The notes beneath the pieces were generated by a model. It ran no database searches, was not told the origin of the DNA, and saw nothing but the letters and a program-made list of their open reading frames with translations. Both the position numbers and the translations under genes were made by a program. From NCBI GenBank assembly GCA_946479205.1, contig CAMLFJ010000011.1:1-16982 (forward strand): 16,982 bases of DNA, read 5' to 3'. The DNA comes from an uncultured bacterium (GTDB lineage: Bacteria; Methylomirabilota; Methylomirabilia; Rokubacteriales; CSP1-6). Positions within the stretch are counted from its first letter, which is position 1, and each line of letters starts with the position of its first letter. Shown piece by piece: positions 7,264-15,355 of this stretch.

Positions 7264-8162
7264 CACAGGCTCGGTCCAAGGAGCACGACGCCCGATCGAT
7301 CGCGCATCACTACGACGTCTCGAACGACTTCTACGCGCTGTTCCTGGACCCGCTGATGGTCTACACCTGCGCGTACTATCGCGAGCCCGACGGCAAGCTC
7401 GAGCAGGCGCAGGAGGACAAGCTCGATCTGGTCTGCCGCAAGCTGCGCCTGCAGCCGGGGGAGCGGGTGCTCGACATCGGCTGCGGCTGGGGCGGCTTCA
7501 GCATCTGGGCCGCCCAGCACTACGGCGTCCAGGCCCACGGGGTCACGCTCTCGAAGGCGCAGGCCGAATGGGCGGCCGCGCGGATCAAGCGGGAGGGGCT
7601 CGAGGGGCGGTGCCTGGTCGAGTACCGTGACGTGCGCGACCTTCCCGCGGACGCGCGCTACGACAAGATCGCGGCGATCGGGGTGATCGAGCACGTGGGC
7701 ATCCCGAACTATCCGGCGTTCTTCGGGCGGGTGAAGGAGATGCTGGTGGACGGAGGCCTCTACCTCAACCACGGCATCCACCACGAGTTCCACTGGAAGC
7801 GCACCAGCCAGACCGATTTCCTGTACCGCTACGTCTTCCCCAACGGCGATCTCTCCGGCGTGACCGAGACGCTCACCGAGATGGAGCGGGCGGGCTGGGA
7901 GCTGCTGGATCTGGAGAACCTGCGGCCGCACTACGCGCGCACGTGCCGGGAGTGGGCGGAGCGGCTCAAGGCCCGCGCGGACGAGGCGCGCGCGATCGTG
8001 GGCGAGCAGGTGTACCGCACCTGGCTGCTCTATCTCACGTGCTCGTCGGTCGCGTTCGCGGGCGGCTCGATCGGCCTCTACCAGGTGCTGATGCAGAAGC
8101 AGTGGGACCGGGCGCGCGGGACCGTGCTGACCACCCGCGAGGGAATCTACGCGGGCTGGTAG
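7260..8162 (+). CDS. cfa: Cyclopropane fatty acid synthase-type SAM methyltransferase, catalytic domain only
   Basis: This 300-residue enzyme aligns with the catalytic part of Cfa, which adds a SAM-derived carbon to the double bond of membrane phospholipid acyl chains. The start is the ATG in the ATGA overlap. HHYDVSNDFYALFLDP leads to Tyr-Thr-Cys37 (E. coli Cys139). SAM motif VLDIGCGWGGF spans 70-80. Glu144 in IEHVG (E. coli Glu239), His171 in LYLNHGI (His266) and Tyr225 (Tyr317) are all retained, so the active site and bicarbonate-site residues look intact. The N-terminal domain is missing and is encoded separately at 5792-6139. Actinobacterial mycolic acid and 10-methyl (TmsB/BfaB) enzymes share this fold, so the product could be a cyclopropane or a methylene/methyl branch. 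Its last 16 bases overlap the convergent hydrolase gene. Confidence 0.9.
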   Translation: MTQARSKEHDARSIAHHYDVSNDFYALFLDPLMVYTCAYYREPDGKLEQAQEDKLDLVCRKLRLQPGERVLDIGCGWGGFSIWAAQHYGVQAHGVTLSKAQAEWAAARIKREGLEGRCLVEYRDVRDLPADARYDKIAAIGVIEHVGIPNYPAFFGRVKEMLVDGGLYLNHGIHHEFHWKRTSQTDFLYRYVFPNGDLSGVTETLTEMERAGWELLDLENLRPHYARTCREWAERLKARADEARAIVGEQVYRTWLLYLTCSSVAFAGGSIGLYQVLMQKQWDRARGTVLTTREGIYAGW

Positions 8163-9817
8163 CGCCGGAGGCTGACGCCCTTCAAGCGCTCCATCGTCAC
8201 GCTCGCGCTCGCCACGGCTCCCCCTCGGTCCCGGCGAAAGTGGAAGACGTGCCGGTACGCGATGCCGGGCGCGGCGGGCCGGACGAGGAACACGTCCGGC
8301 GCGATGGGCTCCATGGGGAAGACGCGGCCGTGGTTCCATCCCGGTCCGTACGCGATCAAGAGCCTCCCGGATTCGACCCGGATCGAGTGCCGGCTCGCGA
8401 TCTCCGCGCTCTCGTATCGCCCCTCGAAGCCGCCGAGCGCCGCGGGCGCGTAGGCCGGAGGGCTGGATTTTCGGAGGGTGATGCGCTGGCCGCCCAGGTT
8501 CAGCCGACCCGTGACGTCCCGGTCACTCGGGCCGAATTCCATCCGGAGCTCCACCGGGACGGTCGCCTGGTAGTCCTCACCGTCCCGGAACACGCCGTCG
8601 CCCTCCGGATAGAGGAAGAACGGATCGCCGAGCGTGTCGCCGACGAGGACGCCGCCCTCGACCCGGAGCGTCACCCACTCGTCCGTCTCGGAGTCGACGT
8701 AGACGCCGGGCACCGCCGCGAGCTGGGCGGCGGTCGGGCCGTTCTTCGCGAGACGCGGATCGGCGTCACGGCCCGGGTACGGTCTCGGGAAGCGCTCCCC
8801 GATCGCCTCGTCCATGATCGCCGCCGCCAGCGCGGCCGGGCGCGTGTCCTCGCGGTTCGACAGGATCACGACCCCGAGGTCCCGCTCGGGAACGTAGGCG
8901 ATGTGGGCCTTGTAGCCCGGCTGACTCCCGGTATGGCAGAGCACGGTCAGGCCGCGATAGCGCCGGATCGCCAGGCCGAGCCCGTAGTACAGCGGCGTGC
9001 CGTCGCGCACCCGCGTCCGCTCCGCCATGCGCGCCGTCACCTCCACCCCGCCGATCGAGCCCGACCGGAGCGCGAGCAGCCAGCGCGTCAGATCGTCGAG
9101 CGTGGTGGTGAGCGGGTCGGCGGCGATGCCGAGGAGATCCCGGGCGCGCGACCAGCCGCCCGCTCCATCGGCCACGTAGGGTAGGGCGAGATCCGGCCAC
9201 GCGGTGCCGTCGTGAGGACGCGCGCCGGTGCGGGTGAGGCCCAGCGGCTCGTAGAGCGCGCCGCGACGGAACGATTCGGCGGGCGTGCCGCCCACGCGGG
9301 TGATGACCTCGTCGAGCAGGAGCGCGTTGACGTTGGCATACATGTACTGGACGCCGGGAGGCGCGCTGACCGCGGTCTGGCGACCGGCCAGGCCGAGCAG
9401 GGTGTCGCGGTCGGAGGGCGACGAGCGCCAGACGCCACGGAGTCGCTCGAGCTCGAGGACGTCTCTCAGGCCGCTCGTCATCGACAGGAGGTGCCGGATC
9501 GTCACCGGACCATTCCGGGAGATCTCGGCGGGGAGCTCGGGCAGGTGCCGGCGCACGTCGTCGTCGAGCCGGAGCGCGCCCCTCGCGGCGAGCATGAGGA
9601 TCGCGGCGGCCATGAACGTCTTCGACACCGAGACGATGTGGAAGCGGGTGTCCGGGCCGATCGGGACCCGCGACGGGAGGCTGGCCAGGCCGACGCACCG
9701 CCGCGCGACGACGTCCCCGTCGCGGATCACCGCGGCGGCGAGGCCCGGCTCGTCGGCCCGGTCCTCCACGAGGGCGAGCAGCGGTCCGGGATCCCCGATG
9801 GGCACTTCAATGGACAC
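8147..9817 (-). CDS. Serine hydrolase, beta-lactamase (class C/S12) family
   Basis: The 556-residue protein has a penicillin-binding/class C beta-lactamase fold domain. The catalytic Ser-x-x-Lys is S63-V-S-K66, the Tyr-Ala-Asn motif is 160-162 (MYANVN), and the Lys-Thr-Gly box is replaced by H295-T-G297, as common in esterase and D-aminopeptidase-like members. A beta-rich C-terminal extension (about 370-556) follows. No signal peptide is seen, so it is probably cytoplasmic, and true beta-lactam resistance is unlikely. The start is uncertain: GTG 9817 (13 bases after the DinB-like stop) is chosen over GTG 9805; the frame stays open beyond but would overlap the neighbour. Both candidates have weak Shine-Dalgarno sites. 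It is probably co-transcribed with the DinB-like gene and converges with the lipid cassette. Confidence 0.85.
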   Translation of the reverse strand: MSIEVPIGDPGPLLALVEDRADEPGLAAAVIRDGDVVARRCVGLASLPSRVPIGPDTRFHIVSVSKTFMAAAILMLAARGALRLDDDVRRHLPELPAEISRNGPVTIRHLLSMTSGLRDVLELERLRGVWRSSPSDRDTLLGLAGRQTAVSAPPGVQYMYANVNALLLDEVITRVGGTPAESFRRGALYEPLGLTRTGARPHDGTAWPDLALPYVADGAGGWSRARDLLGIAADPLTTTLDDLTRWLLALRSGSIGGVEVTARMAERTRVRDGTPLYYGLGLAIRRYRGLTVLCHTGSQPGYKAHIAYVPERDLGVVILSNREDTRPAALAAAIMDEAIGERFPRPYPGRDADPRLAKNGPTAAQLAAVPGVYVDSETDEWVTLRVEGGVLVGDTLGDPFFLYPEGDGVFRDGEDYQATVPVELRMEFGPSDRDVTGRLNLGGQRITLRKSSPPAYAPAALGGFEGRYESAEIASRHSIRVESGRLLIAYGPGWNHGRVFPMEPIAPDVFLVRPAAPGIAYRHVFHFRRDRGGAVASASVTMERLKGVSLRRYQPA

Positions 9818-9830
9818 TTCCGGGGAAGCC

Positions 9831-10289
9831 TTAGCCGCGCGCCAGGGCCCGCTCGATCTCGTCCAGGTGCTCCCGCCGATGCTCGGCGCGCAGCACGCTG
9901 ATCGGACTGCCCGCGGCCTGGTTCGCGGCGAGCGCGTCGTCACTGAGGGCGGCGACGCGCTGATCCGCGGCGACCGCCGCCTCGACGGCCAGGCGGGCGG
10001 CGACCCGCGGCGGCAGCCCCAGGCAGAGCGGCTTGCCCGCGTCGTTGATCCAGTCCACCGCGTTCTCGCTGAAGGTGGACGGGGGGGTCCCGCGCCCGTC
10101 GGCGCCCCAGGCCTCCAGCAGGGTCACGATGCGGTAGTCCCAGAACGCCAGGTGGGCGAGCACGCCGGCCACCGTCCACCCGGCCTCCAGGGGATGCGAC
10201 AGCTCTCGCTCGCCGAGCCGGCTCACGAGCGCCTCGAGCCGCGCGAGCTGCGTCTGGTTCAGGGACACGTACGATCGATCGGTCGCCAT
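9831..10289 (-). CDS. DinB-like four-helix metal-binding protein
   Basis: This 152-residue protein fits the DinB/YfiT superfamily. WTVAGVLAHLAFWDYRIV (38-55) is the characteristic helix containing the first metal-ligand histidine (H46), and a C-terminal HxxxH (H137, H141, in EHRREHLDEI) supplies the other two. Members are metal-dependent thiol transferases or enzymes of unknown activity (bacillithiol and mycothiol transferases, maleylpyruvate isomerase relatives). The internal ATG 10289 is preferred to one eight codons upstream because a near-perfect GAGGAGGAG lies just ahead of it. It seems to be the first gene of a two-gene leftward unit with the serine hydrolase. The substrate is unknown. 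Confidence 0.8.
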   Translation of the reverse strand: MATDRSYVSLNQTQLARLEALVSRLGERELSHPLEAGWTVAGVLAHLAFWDYRIVTLLEAWGADGRGTPPSTFSENAVDWINDAGKPLCLGLPPRVAARLAVEAAVAADQRVAALSDDALAANQAAGSPISVLRAEHRREHLDEIERALARG

Positions 10290-10292
10290 GGG

Positions 10293-10301
10293 CTCCTCCT
10301 C
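10293..10301 (-). promoter_or_regulatory. Strong Shine-Dalgarno of the DinB-like gene
   Basis: Read on the minus strand, GAGGAGGAG followed by CCC stands directly before the ATG at 10289. It decides the start against the alternative ATG at 10313, within whose reading this site would be coding. Confidence 0.75.
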
Positions 10302-10359
10302 GTGATCGGACATCTTACCCTGTGACCCCGCCCGGGGCGGCCCGTGAAACCGCGACCCG

Positions 10360-10388
10360 TTGCCGCTCCCGCCCGTTCATGCTACACA
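10360..10388 (+). promoter_or_regulatory. Possible extended -10 promoter for the acyl-CoA synthetase gene
   Basis: TTGCCG (10360-10365) and TACACA (10383-10388) are 17 bases apart, with TGC just ahead of the second box as in extended -10 promoters. The expected transcription start (about 10395) is almost at the ATG 10399, leaving no room for the GGGAG at 10392-10396 to work as a ribosome site, so the transcript would be nearly leaderless. The match is poor and could be chance. The 109-base divergent gap (10290-10398) also holds a short GC palindrome near 10327-10342. Confidence 0.2.
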
Positions 10389-10398
10389 CGCGGGAGCG

Positions 10399-11928
10399 AT
10401 GGACGTCCTCGCCGCGCACGCCGCCCGGCATCCCGAGAAGCCGGCCCTCCTCGAAGGCGAGCGCGCCTGGAGCTGGGCCGAGCTCATCGCCCGGCGCAAC
10501 CGCCTGGGCCACGGCCTGATCGGCCTGGGGCTGCCGCCCGGCGGCCACGTCATCGTCTACGCGGAGAACTCGATCGAGCACTACCTGGCCGGGTCGGCCG
10601 CGCGCGCGGCCGGGCTGATCCCGGCCCCGATGAATCATCGCCTCGTGGCCGAGGAGGTGCTGTACATCCTCGATCACTCCGACGCGCTCGCGGTGCTGGT
10701 GAGCGACCGCTTCCTGCCCATGGTCGAGAGCGTCCGCGCCCGGGCCGGGAAGGTGCGGTGGTGGATCCTGCTTGGATCCGAGCGGCGGCCCTGGGCCGTA
10801 CACCTGGATGACGTCCTCGCCGCGGGCCGGCCCGATCCGGTGGAGGCCCGGGTGGGTGACGGCGTCGGCGCGTCCATCATCTATACCGGCGGGACGACCG
10901 GGAAGCCGAAGGGAGCCCTGCGGCGCGGGATCAACGTGAACGACCTCACGGACACGCTGCGGGCCCTGGACCTGCTCGACCCGGCCCACGTGCACCTGGT
11001 GGCCGGGCCCATGTACCACTCGGCGCCGGGCGGCTTCGCGCTCTACACGCACGTGGTCGGGGGCACCGTGGTCATCATGCCGAAGTTCGATCCCGAGCAG
11101 GCCCTGGCCCAGATCGAGCGGCACCGGTGCACGAGCACCTTCATGGCCCCGACGCTGCTCAAGCGGATCGTGGACCTGCCCGCCGCGGTCCGGGCGCGCT
11201 ACGACGTGTCCTCGATGCGCGCCATCATCGTGGCGGCGGCGCCGTGCCCGATGCGCGTGAAGGAGGGCGTGCTGGCCCACTTCGGCCCCGCCCTCTACGA
11301 GTTCTACGGCTCGAGCGAGCTCGGGGTGAACACGGTGCTGCGCCCGGAGGACGTGCTGCGCAAGCCGGGCTCGTGCGGGCGGGCCGCGCCGGGCAAGGAG
11401 ATCGCGCTGCTGGACGACGACGGCCGCCCGGTGCCCGCCGGGGAGCCCGGTGAGCTCTACGTGCGTCGGTTTCCCGGCATCCTCGACGAGTACTACCGCG
11501 ACGCGGAGGCGACCGAGAAGATGCGCCGCGGCGACTGGTACACGGTGGGCGACGTGGCCTACGTGGACGCGGACGGCTTCTACTACATCTGCGACCGCAA
11601 GCGCGACATGATCATCTCGGCGGGCGTCAACATCTACCCGGCCGAGATCGAGGACGTGCTGCACCGCCACCCCAAGGTGCTCGACGCCGCGGTGTTCGGG
11701 GTGCCCGACGAGGAGTGGGGGGAGCGGGTGCACGCCGCGCTCCACGTGCGCGACGGCGAGACGCTCACCGGCGAGGAGATCACCGCGTTCTGCCGGGACC
11801 ACATGGCGGGCTACAAGGTGCCCCGCGAGGTCTCCTTCCACGACGTCTTCCCGCGCGACGCGGCGGGCAAGCTGCTCAAGCGCCAGCTCCGCGAGCCCTA
11901 CTGGGCCGGACGCGCCGCGCGGATCTGA
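10399..11928 (+). CDS. Acyl-CoA synthetase (AMP-forming, FadD-like)
   Basis: This 509-residue member of the adenylate-forming superfamily activates a carboxylic acid through an acyl-AMP to the CoA thioester. The phosphate-binding loop YTGGTTGKPKG is at 162-172, FYGSSE at 302-307 corresponds to the family's YG-x-T/S-E, YTVGD at 381-385 supplies the ribose-binding Asp, and DRKRDMIISAGVNIYP (399-414) is the hinge to the C-terminal domain. The catalytic lysine is K491 in AAGKLLKR. All are intact. ATG 10399 is taken as start because the conserved N-terminus begins there and GGGAG is just upstream; TTG 10360 would add 13 unlikely residues. The acid is unknown: medium/long-chain fatty acid or a steroid/aromatic side chain are possible. 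It is followed five bases later by the cyclase gene. Confidence 0.9.
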   Translation: MDVLAAHAARHPEKPALLEGERAWSWAELIARRNRLGHGLIGLGLPPGGHVIVYAENSIEHYLAGSAARAAGLIPAPMNHRLVAEEVLYILDHSDALAVLVSDRFLPMVESVRARAGKVRWWILLGSERRPWAVHLDDVLAAGRPDPVEARVGDGVGASIIYTGGTTGKPKGALRRGINVNDLTDTLRALDLLDPAHVHLVAGPMYHSAPGGFALYTHVVGGTVVIMPKFDPEQALAQIERHRCTSTFMAPTLLKRIVDLPAAVRARYDVSSMRAIIVAAAPCPMRVKEGVLAHFGPALYEFYGSSELGVNTVLRPEDVLRKPGSCGRAAPGKEIALLDDDGRPVPAGEPGELYVRRFPGILDEYYRDAEATEKMRRGDWYTVGDVAYVDADGFYYICDRKRDMIISAGVNIYPAEIEDVLHRHPKVLDAAVFGVPDEEWGERVHAALHVRDGETLTGEEITAFCRDHMAGYKVPREVSFHDVFPRDAAGKLLKRQLREPYWAGRAARI

Positions 11929-11933
11929 GGCCC

Positions 11934-13526
11934 ATGCGCATCCGGCTGACCGCCAAGATCACGGTCCTGATCATCCTGGTGCTGATCATCGGGTTCGGGG
12001 TCGCGACCGTCCTCACCATCAAGCGGGAGAGCGAGCTGCTCGTCGAGCAGAACAAGATGGCGGCGCGGCAGCTCATCGGCACGCTGGTCTCGAGCATCGA
12101 GACCGCCATGCTCTCCGAGCGTCCCGACATCACCCGCGGCCTCATCGACGACCTGCGCAATTCAAAGTTGGTCCAGGGCCTTGTCGTCTACCGGAGAAAT
12201 GGCGTGGAGGCTTTCACGGACCTCGCCACCCTCCGGGAAGTCTCGAAGGAAGCCGAGCTCTCCAAGGACGTCATGGCCTCGATCGAGAAGATGCGCCGCG
12301 AGCCGGGGCGGACGATGGCGGGGCCGCTCTTCACCCGGGCGCTCGAGACGCTCCAGACCCAGGAGGCGCTCGAGTCGCGCGACGGTAACGCGGTGTTCAC
12401 GGTGTACCAGCCGATCCCCAACCAGGAGCGCTGCCAGGGCTGCCACGGGTCGGACCACAAGGTGCGCGCGGTCATCCAGGCCGCCACCTCCATGGAGCCG
12501 GTGATGGCCGAGGTGCGCATGCAGCGCAACCGGCAGATCATGATCGGCCTCCTGACCATCGTGGTCGCGGCGGGGGTGCTGGCGGTGGCCATGCGCTACG
12601 TGGTGGTGCGGCCGATCCACGAGCTGGCCGCGGTGGCCCGGCGCATCGGCGGGGGCGACTTCGCGGTCCGGGCCCGCGCGGGCACCGGCGACGAGGTGGC
12701 CGAGCTGGGCTCGGCGCTCAACGACATGACCGGGCACCTCGCGCGCTCCCGACAGGACCTGGACGCGCGCAATACCGAGCTGGCCACCGCGCTCGAGAGC
12801 CTGCAGGCCTCGCGGCAGCGCCTCGAGGTGCTCGAGCAGCTCAAGGGCGAGCTCTCGAAGTTCGTGCCCGACGCGGTCAAGGAGCTGCTCGAGCGGGACC
12901 CCAGCGCGACCGCGCTGGAGAAGCGCAACGAGGAGGTCTCGGTGCTCTTCCTCGACATCGCGGGCTACACCCGGCTCTCCGAGCAGCTCGAGGCCAAGCG
13001 CCTGAACCAGCTCGTCCAGACCTACTTCTCGAGCTTCCTCGAGATCATCCGCCGGCAGCACGGCGACGTGAACGAGACCGCGGGCGACGGGCTCATGGTG
13101 ATCTTCCAGAAGCAGCCGCGGGGTCCCGGCGGGGGCGACGAGGATCACGCCCTGAACGCGACGCGGGCCGCCTTCGCGATCCGCCAGAGGACGGCCGCGC
13201 TGAACGAGGAGTACGGCGGGGTGTTCCCGGCGGTGGCGCTGCACATGGGGATCAATACCGGCCAGGCGCTGGTGGGCGCGACCAAGCTGAGCGGGGCCGC
13301 GTCCGAGCGCTGGACCTTCACCGCCACCGGACCCACCACCAACATCGCGGCGCGGTTCGCGGGGGCCGCGGAGGGCGGGGACATCGTGGTCGGCCAGGTG
13401 ACCGCCGACCGCATCGCCGGGCTCTTCGTGCTGGAATCCCTCGGCGAGCGCAGCTTCAAGAACGTCTCGCAGCCGCTCCCGATCTACCGCGTGATCCCGC
13501 CCGGCGTGTACAGCAAGGTCACCTGA
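11934..13526 (+). CDS. Membrane sensor with c-type haem site and class III nucleotide cyclase domain
   Basis: The 530-residue protein begins with TM1 (about 9-29). A periplasmic domain (30-200) carries CQGCH (167-171), a c-type haem attachment motif, followed by GSDHKVRAVIQ as in redox/gas-sensing haem-c sensor proteins. TM2 is about 202-225, a HAMP linker 222-275, a coiled coil about 270-305, and a class III adenylate/guanylate cyclase domain 333-522. Metal aspartates D341 (FLDIAGYT) and D385 (AGDG) and the catalytic N470/R474 pair (NIAAR) are present. The usual adenine-selecting Lys is Glu381 (ETAGD) and its partner is Thr463, so the product (cAMP or cGMP) is unclear. The ATG is 5 bases after the ligase stop. 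A hairpin at its stop codon probably ends the unit. Confidence 0.9.
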   Translation: MRIRLTAKITVLIILVLIIGFGVATVLTIKRESELLVEQNKMAARQLIGTLVSSIETAMLSERPDITRGLIDDLRNSKLVQGLVVYRRNGVEAFTDLATLREVSKEAELSKDVMASIEKMRREPGRTMAGPLFTRALETLQTQEALESRDGNAVFTVYQPIPNQERCQGCHGSDHKVRAVIQAATSMEPVMAEVRMQRNRQIMIGLLTIVVAAGVLAVAMRYVVVRPIHELAAVARRIGGGDFAVRARAGTGDEVAELGSALNDMTGHLARSRQDLDARNTELATALESLQASRQRLEVLEQLKGELSKFVPDAVKELLERDPSATALEKRNEEVSVLFLDIAGYTRLSEQLEAKRLNQLVQTYFSSFLEIIRRQHGDVNETAGDGLMVIFQKQPRGPGGGDEDHALNATRAAFAIRQRTAALNEEYGGVFPAVALHMGINTGQALVGATKLSGAASERWTFTATGPTTNIAARFAGAAEGGDIVVGQVTADRIAGLFVLESLGERSFKNVSQPLPIYRVIPPGVYSKVT

Positions 13527-13543
13527 GCGCCGCTCGGGTGACC
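13517..13543. terminator. Bidirectional hairpin terminator between convergent genes
   Basis: GGTCACC (13517-13523) pairs with GGTGACC (13537-13543), then a T-G wobble, then GAGC (13525-13528) with GCTC (13532-13535), closing on a three-base GCC loop: a 12-pair stem. It contains the cyclase stop codon and lies 8 bases beyond the end of the convergent secreted-protein gene, so it can serve both strands. No U-tract is present on either side, usual in high-GC genomes. Confidence 0.7.
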
Positions 13544-13550
13544 TCGCCGG

Positions 13551-13943
13551 CTACATCCCGCCGCCGCCGCCCTTCCAGTCGAACGAGGTCACGGTGACCC
13601 GGTAGGATGCGCCGGGCACCTTGAGCGCCACCTCGAAGTAGACGCGATCGTTGAACTGGACCACACCCTGCACGAAGCCGATCGTCCTCGCGATCACGGT
13701 GCCGGACGCGTCGAGTGTTTCCACCAGCAGATGGACGTCGGTGGCCGGCCGGCCGTAGTCGTTGTAGAGGTAGCCCTGGATCACCGGCTTGCCGCTGCGC
13801 TTCGTTCCGGCCTCCCAGTCGAGGCGGAGCCGGGAATCGATTCCCTGCGGAGTCGGGACCGCCACCGCGGGCGCGGGCACCACCGTCGGCCCCAGGGCCA
13901 GGACCGCCGCCGTCATCAGCACCAGAGCCTTGATCGTCTTCAT
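13551..13943 (-). CDS. Small secreted protein with FxLYD-like beta domain
   Basis: This 130-residue protein has a Sec signal peptide (Lys2 and Lys5, hydrophobic core 6-18, cleavage after Ala-Val-Ala at 28). The mature part resembles a single FxLYD/DUF3426-type beta-sandwich: an outer strand VIQGYLYNDYGRPATDVHLLVETLDASGTVI pattern at 54-84, then YFEVALKV (102-109) and YRVTVTSFDW (114-123), ending in a run of five Gly and Met. Such domains are found in envelope and periplasmic proteins with no defined enzyme activity. It has no lipobox. It is read leftward downstream of the MFS gene, 57 bases away, and could be co-transcribed with it. Function unknown; the domain call is by pattern only. Confidence 0.8.
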   Translation of the reverse strand: MKTIKALVLMTAAVLALGPTVVPAPAVAVPTPQGIDSRLRLDWEAGTKRSGKPVIQGYLYNDYGRPATDVHLLVETLDASGTVIARTIGFVQGVVQFNDRVYFEVALKVPGASYRVTVTSFDWKGGGGGM

Positions 13944-13972
13944 GGATGATCGCCTCCCGCCCCCTATGATGC

Positions 13973-13989
13973 CCCGGGGCCGGCCCGGG
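13973..13989 (-). terminator. Weak GC hairpin between the MFS gene and the small secreted-protein gene
   Basis: CCCGG (13973-13977) pairs with CCGGG (13985-13989) around a GC-rich seven-base loop, 11 bases past the MFS stop. The stem is short and has no U-tract, so it is at best a partial terminator. Confidence 0.25.
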
Positions 13990-14000
13990 ATGCGGACGAT

Positions 14001-15218
<1,218 letters not shown>

Positions 15219-15259
15219 GATCCGTGCATCTAAGCACAAGTCCGCAAGACCTGCGTGTG

Positions 15260-15288
15260 TTGACTGAGTTTGGGTGATCGTCTAGCAT
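15260..15288 (+). promoter_or_regulatory. Sigma70-type promoter for fbp-fbaB
   Basis: TTGACT (15260-15265, 5 of 6 consensus) and TAGCAT (15283-15288, 4 of 6) are separated by exactly 17 bases, and the area is AT-richer than its surroundings. The predicted leader, about 60 bases, contains GCGCGC repeats (15299-15318 area) and TGGC/GCCA arms (15319-15330) able to fold before the GAGAGG Shine-Dalgarno (15345-15350), which sits 5 bases from the fbp ATG. Confidence 0.6.
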
Positions 15289-15355
15289 CATCGAGAGGCG
15301 CGCTGGGAGCGCGCGCGCTGGCTCGCGCCATTCGACTCGACGACGAGAGGATTCC

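Noticed and set aside
8147..9817. Antibiotic-resistance beta-lactamase
   Set aside because: No signal peptide, HTG instead of KTG, and an extra C-terminal domain fit a general serine hydrolase better.
10315..11841. Minus-strand open frame opposite the acyl-CoA synthetase
   Set aside because: Shadow of a gene with all adenylate-forming motifs intact on the plus strand.
15299..15318. GCGCGC-rich stretch as a possible repeat element or Z-DNA site
   Set aside because: Short and single-copy within the window; best explained as leader secondary structure in a GC-rich genome.
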